This document shows positions 47,081-56,655 of a stretch of DNA of 64,000 bases, piece after piece. Position 1 is the stretch's first letter; each line of letters opens with the position of its first letter. A program made the position numbers and the translations under genes. This DNA is from Protea cynaroides (lineage: Eukaryota > Streptophyta > Magnoliopsida > Proteales > Proteaceae), in NCBI GenBank assembly GCA_028583415.1, contig CM053269.1, positions 25,659,477 through 25,723,476 of the forward strand. The letters run 5' to 3'. Under the pieces are notes generated by a model, which did no database searches, was not told where the DNA came from, and worked only from the letters and a program-made list of their open reading frames with translations.

Positions 47081-49383
47081 TGTAAGACCCGTGTCAAACT
47101 AACCCGGTCTTACCACCTTGAACCAGGTTTACCCATCATGGTCGAGTCAATGGACCAAGGGCGTGAAGGAGAGCGAGATCCCAGGTATCAAATCGACCCA
47201 AAAACACTTAAAATAGAGCAAGGGTCACATACCCACCTAAACAGGGTCGACCCTCTCAAATTAGAAACTCAGACCCTGAAAAATGGACAGAGGGTCGGAC
47301 AGTGTCAGACCACAGGGTCGACGGGATCATCGACCCTCTAATCGACCCTCACTTACCGCCGAAACTGAAATTAGGAAACTTCCTAATTTTCGATTGGGAT
47401 TCTTTCCAAATCTCAATGGGACTATTATAGGACATTCCTACTCTATTTAAAGGATGTCCCTAAGCCACTTTCACTCCTTTCACAACCCTTATTGAATTGA
47501 GAGAAAGAGAGAAGAAGGAAAAGAGGAAGAAAAGAGGCAAGGAAGAAGACTTAGTAAAAAGGAGAAGAATTTCCAGAGAAAAGTAATCTTCTCAGGTATG
47601 GATACTAATTCCATGAGTTTCTACAGACCTTAGGTTAGATATGGTTGAGTGTAGGATTTCGGAGAAACCCAAACCATCCATCCATGGTTAGGTTTTCATG
47701 GAAAACCCTAGGAGAATGCATGAAATCTATTTAAGAGGATGAATCATGGTTTCAGACCATGGAATGAATGTTTAATGGAATGTGGAAGCAAGTCATAGGA
47801 CCCCAAACATGAAGAATGAATTAAAAATTGGAAATTGGACCTGATTGCACAGAGGGTCGCACAAAGGGTCGATAGACCCATCGACCCTATGCACCCTGAC
47901 CATCGACCCTCAGCATTCGGGAAGTTCAGACGGAGGACAGGGTCGATAGACCCATCGACCCTATGCATTCTGAGCATCGACCCTCAGATAACAGTATGGT
48001 TTTTAAATTCGGAATTAATTCTAATTAAATTCCATCGACTTTGTTAGGTTTGCTAGCATTATAATAACACTGTAGATGTGATTTTAAAGCTTGGAAAAAC
48101 ATCCTATAGCAAACTAAGGTGAGGAACCTTAACTCCAAACTAAATTGGTTAATAATAAACTGTTTTCTATTTCTTGAGTCCTATGCTATGTTTGATTCTA
48201 TGCGAATATGATTGTTATGTGCATACAGCATGCCATCCAATATTTCTATTACTTGTTCATGCATATTTACTTTATTGTTTATAATATGATGATGATGATG
48301 ATGATAGGAATAGGCATGTGCTTGTATGTGTGTGGTTGATGTACTTGATGCGAGCGAGTATCAGGGGAGGTGTGATGAGGAAGTCAATAAACGTTAACCT
48401 TTGGCGGGTCTTAGCACTTTAGCTCTATCTCTAACTCAAGTCTTGTGCATTGGCATCGTCGTATCGCCATTACCTTAGCGGAACTATTATGTCGTAGAGT
48501 ATCAGGGGAGGTGGTTTCGGTCCTTGTAGTCTCTGACTCTACCGGGGGGCCTTAGCTATATCTCTATGGACATTCTGAGGGATGCTGGGATGAGGCCTTG
48601 GATACACTGTTTGGCATTAGGATTGGTTAGTTGCGAGCCCAGTTTACAACCCTCGCCAACAGGGGCTTACGTGTTGGTATGGCACTATATAGCAATAAAC
48701 GTAACCTTTGTTATATAATGTTCATGGTTGGGTGCATGTGAGTTGACGATAAACGTGATCTTCGGGTAACGTCACACACTCGTGTATAGAGGCGGAGTCA
48801 ATAAACGCGACCTTTGGCTACCTCAACCTTTCTATTGCATACTGTAAACTTCAAACCAGACCAAAGATATAAATTGATGTGCATGCATATGTAATGTTGC
48901 ATTGTTTTGGCTACTCACTGAGCCGTGTTGTGTGCTCACCCCTCGACGTCGAATATTTTTAGTTGATGATGCAGGTTACACAGTTGAAGACTATATGAAT
49001 GCGTCTGCGTACGGGAATATAGCAGCAATGGACGCTGAAGCTGAAGATGATACACAGGACTCCTCTTGCGAGTGCAACTCGTGTGTATTTGATTAGATAT
49101 TTTTATAGGTTCCTTTATTGGATTTATAAGACATGTATTTGATATTTAAATATTTATGTCTTAAGTTGAATACAAAATAATTTGCTATTATTTGGATATC
49201 ATTTTAGTTCTCAGTTCATTTATTTACTAAGACTTTCGCTATTGTGTATTTACTCTGATTATGATCATGGATGTATGGAGGTTCAGATAACGCGGGGATA
49301 GCCTATTCGAGATCCTGGGTGAACTGTTGGTTATTTAGCGGTTCATCACACCATTCTGAAATGTACGGAATTGGGGTGTGACA
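47081..49383 (+). repeat. Element D 5' LTR (2.30 kb)
   Basis: tgtaagacccg to tgtgaca. TATTTAA lies at 47444-47450, then a GA-rich leader. Donor-like sites are ag|gtatgg (first base 47596) and ag|gtgagg (48119). GGGTCGA/TCGACCC arrays lie at 47220-47345 and 47860-47990, partly palindromic. The small ORF is at 48974-49096. Confidence 0.95.
48974..49096 (+). CDS. Conserved 40-codon LTR reading frame, copy D-5'
   Basis: GYTVEDYMNASAYGN, an acidic middle, SSCECNSCVFD, TAG. It is preceded by gatgatgcag (acceptor-like) and a gagc..gctc hairpin-like segment (about 48920-48940). Confidence 0.6.
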   Translation, partial: GYTVEDYMNASAYGNIAAMDAEAEDDTQDSSCECNSCVFD

Positions 49384-49384
49384 A

Positions 49385-49398
49385 CTTGGTATCAGAGC
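49385..49398 (+). promoter_or_regulatory. Primer-binding site, element D
   Basis: tggtatcagagc (49387-49398) follows the LTR end. Confidence 0.9.
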
Positions 49399-49716
49399 AT
49401 CTCAGGCCTTGCCCGCTGAACTATCATACATTCACAGCAATAGTGAACTGAGATAGGATAAAATAAAAACAGTAATATTAACACATTATAAGCACAAGTG
49501 ATGTTGAGACCGAATTTAAAAAGAGAATAATACATCTATTAAAAGGAGAAACAAGTTAACATACAATGAGAGCAAAACAAAGTGTAAATATATATCTAAA
49601 GCAGAGTACAGTCCACAACCCGGATAGATACTCTGAAGTACAGGAAAAACAAAAAGTACAATCAGGAAGCGGGAGGCGAAGGAGGAGGTGGAGCCTCACG
49701 ATCTCTGTCGTAGTCC

Positions 49717-50976
49717 TCAGCATAGACTCTGGTCAACCAGGCTATCTGAGTCTGGGTCGTCCTGCAGACTAGCTGTGAGATTGGCTACTCTCCTGTCAGT
49801 CGCACGTTGGGTCTCCAACAGCTCATCCACTCTCATGCGCTGAGCATCTAGCAACTCCTCCATCCTCTGGTCCGATCGGCGCTGAGTCTCTCTGATCTCG
49901 CGCAACATCTCCATCATATCAGAAGACGGATGCGAAGGACCAGCCTCATGAGAAGGACCAGTCTCAGGTACGAGAATCCGCCGCATGCGAAGTACCAACT
50001 CCAGCCGCATGTGTAGGTGAAGGCGGGGTATCGCGTCGATGTCCATGTACATACGATCATCATCGTCGACGGGATCCACCTGAGCTCTAGCAGCAGCAGC
50101 AGCCTCAGCATCAGCCACCTCAACCCGAGTGTAAAGGCGCACCATCACGTTCCTCTCATCATCGCTAACCTGAGCGTTTCGAAGTCCCATCTTGCATATA
50201 GCCTCCCAATCTAGAGGCGACGAGAAGGTCTTCTCTTGAATCGTCTCATCAACCAAGTCCATCCCCAGACGAATCAACAGTGTGGTGATCATATGTCCAT
50301 AGGGTAGATTACCCCTATGATCGGACAATGTAGCACTGATCATCGTCCGCATGATGATGTAAGGAAGACAGACGGGCTGATGAGTGCATATACTGTAGAT
50401 CAAGAACTGGGTCAGCTGAGACACCCTCTCATAGTGACCATTCTGCGGGATCAGGTTATGCTGGATGATCCTACAGAACACCAGTGAAGTCGGACGCAAG
50501 TAGCACGCCCTCATCTGCCAGCGATCGGGCTGTAGTAACTGACTATCAATCTCGGCCCGCAACCACGTCTCAATAAAGTCGTGCTCACCAGGTGCACAGT
50601 ACACCATAGGACCATCATAAGGAATGCCCAACAAGTCGGCCAGCTGCCGATAATCAAAGGAAATCTGTACCCCTTTGACGTAGCTAGTAATGCGCAACTC
50701 CTGAACAAGCTCCACATCGTTGTGGTTTCCCACAATCTGAAGGTTATAGTAGAACTGGCGCACTAACTCTGGATGTGTGCACGCATCGTAAGTGATGATA
50801 GGGAGCCACCCCATATCACCAAAAGCTCTCTCTACATTGAACAAGGCTAGCTCAGCCAGATTCACCATACGACCCCCTTCCACTTTCTTGCCTGTATAGT
50901 AGGCATACTGTGCCTCAGCTTCATTGGAGCGGAAGCGAAGCGGATCACGAACTCTGGGTACTTTGGTACCAACCAT
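49717..50976 (-). CDS. Antisense gene of element D (Transposase_32-like), nearly intact
   Basis: 419 codons open from the conserved ATG at 50976 (MVGTKVPRVRDP); the frame is open further upstream, but those codons are intron and leader. Blocks: RQFYYNLQIVG, SYVKGVQISF, LADLLGIPYDGPMVYC, SQLTQFLIY, LPYIIMRTM, NLPYGHMITTLLIRLG. An Ala/Asp linker is followed by the coiled-coil tail (EELLDAQ and DELLETQ units). One inserted base near 49765 changes the last residues; without it the frame would end at 49662-49664 as in A. It has no stop in about 400 codons while gag and pol of the same element do. It would be a nuclear or cytoplasmic protein of unknown role, with no signal peptide or membrane segment seen. 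Confidence 0.8.
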   Translation of the reverse strand: MVGTKVPRVRDPLRFRSNEAEAQYAYYTGKKVEGGRMVNLAELALFNVERAFGDMGWLPIITYDACTHPELVRQFYYNLQIVGNHNDVELVQELRITSYVKGVQISFDYRQLADLLGIPYDGPMVYCAPGEHDFIETWLRAEIDSQLLQPDRWQMRACYLRPTSLVFCRIIQHNLIPQNGHYERVSQLTQFLIYSICTHQPVCLPYIIMRTMISATLSDHRGNLPYGHMITTLLIRLGMDLVDETIQEKTFSSPLDWEAICKMGLRNAQVSDDERNVMVRLYTRVEVADAEAAAAARAQVDPVDDDDRMYMDIDAIPRLHLHMRLELVLRMRRILVPETGPSHEAGPSHPSSDMMEMLREIRETQRRSDQRMEELLDAQRMRVDELLETQRATDRRVANLTASLQDDPDSDSLVDQSLC

Positions 50977-50981
50977 AGTAT

Positions 50982-51111
50982 CTGCAGATAAGAAAGAAAA
51001 AGGAAAACAAGGAGTTAATAGAAAAAAAAAATTTAAAAATCGGGCATTATAACGACGTAAGTTGGTCAAAAGCCTCACTTTTCACCCATACAAGTGGGCA
51101 GTAGGACTTAC
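50982..51111 (-). other. Predicted 5'-UTR intron of the antisense gene, element D
   Basis: Minus-strand donor gtaagt (first base 51111), acceptor tatctgcag (AG at 50982-50983), 130 bp, with the acceptor 5 nt before the ATG, as in A and C. Confidence 0.55.
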
Positions 51112-51858
51112 GTAAGTTCCAAAACATTACACAACAGTTAAACAGAAGGAAATGGTAACTGACAAGGTCCAATTTGAAGAAATTTCAAGAAATCGAAAAA
51201 TTTCGACAAATTAGGGCAAAAGAGAAAAATTTAAGTTTCTCGATAACCAACCGATGAAACTCAAAAATTTTTGAGGGCTTTCATTCCTCAAGACACCAAC
51301 AACAAAAGCCCCCAATAAAAATTGAATTTTTACGGTTGAAAAAAGTTTAATTTGAAAAATACAAGTTAAATGAGAAAAAACCTAGAAATAAAAACCTAAA
51401 AACAGGTAAAGTTGGGAAAGTATACCTGTAGAGGTGATGTAGATGTCGAAACTCAGACTAAGAATGATCCACAACAGTGAAGTAGCACTGTAGCAACTCG
51501 GAGAGAAGAGACGAGTCGAAACGGGAGGGAAATAATAGAAAATGACCCAAAATCGGACTTTAAAAATCTGATTTTTGGTCAGAGGGTCGGACAACTCGAC
51601 CCGGGGCCATCGACCCTCCGATCGACCCTCTAATCGACCCTCCGCTCTCGGGAATCGACATAAACTACGTGGGTCGGACATTAAGGGTCCGACATACCAT
51701 CGACCCTCACCATCGACCCCTGTATGAAAAGACAGTATTTTTTTTATAAAATGAGCTCGAATTGGAATTGATTATTGGTTAACGTGCCTACATGACATAT
51801 ACATGATTTCTCACCTATTTTGATAAATTTCAGGCACCACCAATCATCGAAAAGAATT
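51112..51858. promoter_or_regulatory. Leader between antisense gene and gag: possible antisense promoter and GGGTCGA array, element D
   Basis: Minus-strand TTTTTAAA (51559-51566) sits in a stretch conserved with A (..TCCGATTTTGG..). GGGTCG/CGACCCT words lie at 51583-51720. A plus-strand acceptor-like aaatttcag (AG at 51832-51833) lies 25 nt before the gag ATG. A minus-strand donor-like ag|gtatac lies near 51428. Confidence 0.4.
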
Positions 51859-53101
51859 ATGTTTGGACGTAGAGTTACCCGACAGACCCGAAACACAGTC
51901 CCACCACCACCACCGGCGGATGAGACTAGTCAAGAGAACAATTATGCACAGGGTAATCCCGAACCGGCAAACCCTACAAATTTGCCACCACCACCACCAG
52001 AGCTAACAACAGTGGTGATGAATCTGGCACAACAACTACAACAAATGCAACATGCACAAGCTCAAATGTAGGTTGCAATGGGAGTTATGTTTCAAGCCAC
52101 TCAGGCTGCAACCATGCACACTGGGCAAGCTAGTGCAGCACCAGTGGGTAATCACCCAGCTCAACAGACACCTCAACAACCGGCTGCACAAATTCCGGTG
52201 CAAGTCCCGAAGCAGCCCAAGGGAACTATCGGTATCCACACTATATGTTTGGGGCAAACCCCCAAAACAAACCGGATCACTCCCGACTAGTAGAGAGATT
52301 TCTGAAGATGAAACCTAAGGAATTCAACGGTAAACCATCTGATCCGTTGTGGCCAGCACACTAGATAGACGAGATGGAGAGAAATTTCCTTATGATGACT
52401 ATTTCAGAAGAAGAGAAAGTATTATGCGCCACCTTCATGCTCAAAGGCGACGCACACCATTAGTGGAAATCCACAAAAACATACTCATTGACCATGCATG
52501 CCCTACTGACATGGGCTATATATAAAGAAGCATTCTTCGAGAAATATTTCCCACGAAGCTTCAGAGACTCAATGGAGAAAGAGTTCCTGAGTTTGTACCG
52601 GGGGACGGATGACCGTAGACGCATATCAACAGCGCTACGAAGAACTGTTTTTTTTCGCACCGGCGAGTATGCAAGAAGAAGATACAAAAACCCGTAGGTT
52701 CATCGTGGGACTAAGAGGAAGCATAAGAGAAAATGTTCTGGGCTTAGAGAAGAAGATTTACAACGAAGCTGTCCAGATCGCTCGAGTAATTGAATCGAGC
52801 CAGAAGGAGAGCTATTTCTCCCAGAATCGAGGAATCAAGAGACCAGCCGAAAACACCTACAACGGAGGCAATAATAGGACGTGTAAACCTTTTCGTCCTC
52901 ATAATTTGGCTACTCCATCGAAGCCTACTTCAGCAGCTCAACCACAGCCAAAGTCAAATTTTGAAGTCCCGAAGTGCTTTAACTGCAACCAACCAGGGCA
53001 TATGGCAAGAGAGTGCCCAAAACCCAAGAAGCAGTTACATCAAGGAAGGGTATATGTTGTTACATCAGAAGATACTGCCGCATCGCCCGATGTAGTCACA
53101 G
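51859..53101 (+). pseudogene. gag: gag, element D
   Basis: The start MFGRRVTRQTRN matches A. Stops lie at 52069 and in two Trp codons of the gag domain (near 52363 and 52462). Frameshifts lie near 52225 and 52605. CCHC knuckle CFNCNQPGHMAREC near 52977-53018, then the SPDVVTG end. The wording is close to A throughout. Confidence 0.85.
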
Positions 53102-53171
53102 GTATGACCAAAACTTTTAAGATTTTAATTACATTGATTGAGCATGTAGACTAAGTAAAAACGAATCACAG
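53102..53171 (+). other. Predicted gag-protease intron, element D (70 bp)
   Basis: Donor gtatga, acceptor aatcacag. Its length is not a multiple of three, yet removal joins the gag frame to the protease frame (Val-Thr-Gly-Ile-Val-Pro). Unspliced reading stops at 53152-53154. Confidence 0.65.
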
Positions 53172-56100
53172 GTATCGTACCTATCAATGGCATACCCGCC
53201 AGAGTACTCTTTGATTCAGGAGCTACTTATTCATTTATATCTGTGTCGTTTGGAAAGAAGACCAATTTGCCCATCAAAACATTAGACTACAATTTACTTG
53301 TACGGTCACCGATGGGATTAGAAGTGGAATTAGAGAAAGGTTATGGACCATGTCCAGTTCTCATTGGAGAGCAGAATTTGGATGCAACCTTGATACAATT
53401 GAGATGGCAAACTTTGACGTCATCTTGGGAATGGACTGGTTAGCTCGGCATTCTGCAAATCTGTTATGCGCCGAAAAGAAGCTAACATTTAAAGATAAAG
53501 AAGGAGCAGAATTCAGTTTCTCGGGAACCAAACTTCCCAGGAGACGAAAGCTCATACTCTCAGCATTTAAGGCTAAGAAGTGTCTTGAGAAAGGGGCTGT
53601 CGGAAATCTAGTATCAGTGGTCGACCTAACCAAGGACGTGCCACGAATGGAAGATATTGATGTCGTGTGGGATTTTCTCGATGTATTTCCGGAGGAACTA
53701 CCCGGATTACCACCCAACCGAGCAACAGAGTTTGTAATAGACCCTCTACCTGGAGCCGCACCCGTATCAAAAGCACCTTATAGGATGGCTCCTACTGAAC
53801 TGAAGGAATTAAAAGTGCAATTACAAGAACTGCTGGATAAGGGTTATATTAGACCCAGTATATCTCCATGGGGAGCACCGGTGTTGTTCGTAAAGAAGAA
53901 GGATGGTAGCGTTCGATTATGTATCGACTATCGAGAGTTGAACAAACTGACCATCAAGAATCGATACCCACTACCTAGGATCGGTGACTTGTTCGATCAG
54001 TTACAGGGAGCAAAAGTATTTTCAAAGATCGATCTTCTATCGGGCTATCATCAGCTGAAGATTAAAGAAGGTGACATTCCGAAGACAGCTTTTAGGACAA
54101 GATACGGACATTATGAATTCTTAGTAATGTCATTCGGATTAACTAATGCACCGGCAACATTCATGGAACTTATGAACCGAGTTTTCCACGATATGTTGGA
54201 CACGTCGGTTATAGTATTTATTGATGACATATTGGTATACTCCAAGGACAAGGAAACCCATGTCAAGAACCTAAACGCAGCCCTACAACGTTTAAGGAAA
54301 GAGAAGTTATACGCCAAATTTTCAAAGTGTTAGTTTTGGCTAAGTGAAGTCGCCTTTCTAGGCCATGTAGTATCCGCTGAAGGAATCAAAGTGGACCCCA
54401 GTAAGATCGAGGCTATCGTAAAGTGGGAAGCACCAAAGAGCGTTTCAGAAATTAGAAGTTTTCTGGGTCTAGCTGGTTATTATCGAAGATTCGTAGAAGA
54501 CTATTCTCGGATTGCCGTACCTCTCACCAGTTTGACCAAGAAAGGTGAAAAATTTGCATGGACGGATAAGTGTGAAAATAATTTTCAAACACTGAAGACC
54601 AGATTGATATCATCTCCGATTTTGACTATTCCGATCCCATGACAGACATTTACCTTATATACCGATGTGTCGGGATTGGGATTAGGATGTGTGTTATGCA
54701 AGGAGAGCAAGTGATTACCTATGCCTCGAGACAATTGAAGGTACATGAGAAAAATTACCCCACTCATGATTTGGAGTTAGCGACAGTAGTACATGCTGTC
54801 AAGATATGGAGACACTACCTATACGGAGAGAAATTCCAGATTAAGTCGGACCATAAAAGTCTTACTTATTTATTTAATCAGAAGGAGTTGAATATGAGAC
54901 AAAGAAGATGGCTGGAACTATTGAAAGACTATGATTGTGTTATCCAGTATCATCCAGGAAAAGCGAACGTAGTAGCAGATGCATTAAGCAGAAAAGCAAT
55001 GATAAAATCTCAAGGAGAAGTTAGCATGACTGCGGCAATGTGCACTACCGGGATGGTATTCAAACACGGCAACGAGCAGTATGTGATAGACACAACGGAT
55101 GGATCAGCCAACCAAGGGTTTATTCATCAGTTTTCGAATATGTTCGCCGCATTGAAGATTATACCGGATATAATGGATGAAGTGAAGACAGCTATCCAAG
55201 CAGATCCTTATCTGAGAACGGTACAAGAAGACATTGAGAAAGGTAGGACTAACCCTGAGTTCACCTTGGATAAAGAAAAAATATTGAAATACAAAGGAAG
55301 AATATGTGTACCCGAAACATAAAGTGTGGACATTAGACACCGACTGATGAAAGAAGCTCATACCACCATCTATTCGATACATCCTGGAAGTACAAAAATG
55401 TATCATGATCTAAAGAAACTATATTGGTGGAGGGGAATGAAAGCAGATGTAGCTAAGTTCGTGTCTCAATGCCTAAATTGTCAGAAAGTAAAGGTTGAAC
55501 GACAAAGACCCGCAGGACTGTTACAGCCGTTACTGGAACCAGCATGGAAATGGGACTGCATCACTATGGACTTCGTCACAGGACCACCATTGACTCCTCG
55601 AGTAGTTGACGCAGTTTGGGTGATTGTAGACTGTCTGACAAAAATAGCTCGTTTCATACCTATACGACCTCAGTATACACTGGAAAGGTTAGCGAAGCTG
55701 TATGTGGATAATATTGTTCGATTACATGGTGTTCTAGAAAGCATCGTGTCGGATAGAGATCCCCGATTTACTTCTAAGTTTTGGGAAGGACTACAAAAGG
55801 CTATGGGTACAACATTAAAGTTCAACACTGTATTTCATTCACAGATAGATGGACAGTCAGAGCGCACAATTCAGATTCTAGAAGATATGCTACGAGCATG
55901 TGTAATTGATTTCAAGGGGTCATGGGATGAAAGATTACCATTGATCGAGTTCGCTTATAATAATAGCTATCAGGCTACTATACAGATGTCACCTTATGAA
56001 GCACTGTATGGCAGGAAGTGTCGAACTCCTTTGTTTTGGAATGAAGTTGGAGAACGTAGTATTGTTGGACCGAAATTCGTTGAAGAAACTTGTCGAGTGG

Positions 56101-56606
56101 TCAACATTATCAAGGAAAGAGTAAGAACAGCTCAGAACCGTCAGAAGCAATACGCAGATACTCGACGAAGAGATCTAGAGTTCGCCATAGGTGATAAAGT
56201 ATTTCTGAAGGTATCGCCTATGCGAGGATTGAAAAGGTTCGGACAAAAAGGAAAACTAAGTCCAAGATATGTCGGGCCATATGAAATTCTGGCTAAGCGT
56301 GGAAAAGTAGCTTATCAGTTAGCACTACCACCGTCTATGTCAAGCGTGCATGACGTATTTCACATTTCCTTATTGAAGAAGTATGCTAAAGACCCAACGC
56401 ATGTTTTGACAGTGGATTTGCCGGAGTTGACTGATGATTTGACATTTGAAGGAACACCAACCGAAATCACTAGTCGAAAGGTTCAACGTCTACGCAACCG
56501 AGATATCTACTATGTTAAGGTCACATGGAAAAATAGAGACATGGAAGAAGTTACATGGGAAGAAGAAAATGCTATGCGGAAGCAATACCCTCACTTATTT
56601 GATTAA
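53172..56606 (+). pseudogene. pol: pol (protease to chromodomain), element D
   Basis: Protease VLFDSGATYSFIS near 53205, RT with FIDD near 54222, RNase H near 54660-54980, integrase zinc region HPGSTKMYHDLKKLYWWRG near 55380-55440, integrase core from about 55565 and chromodomain near 56470-56600 ending in TAA. Single-base losses lie near 53399 and 54690. Stops lie at 54331, 54640 and 55320. The last 426 codons (55326-56606) are fully open. Confidence 0.92.
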
Positions 56607-56617
56607 GAAGGTACGTC

Positions 56618-56654
56618 TAATTTCGAGGACGAAATTTTTATAAGTTGGGGGGAG
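56618..56654 (+). promoter_or_regulatory. Inverted repeat and polypurine tract, element D
   Basis: aatttcgaggacgaaatt (a near-palindrome) then ttggggggag at 56645-56654, next to the LTR. The inverted repeat is seen in all Tekay-type copies here in varying decay. Confidence 0.8.
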
Positions 56655-56655
56655 T

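Noticed and set aside
47834..48047. Open frames over the GGGTCGA array, also at 57409-57633
   Set aside because: Repeat-driven frames, different in length between the two LTRs.
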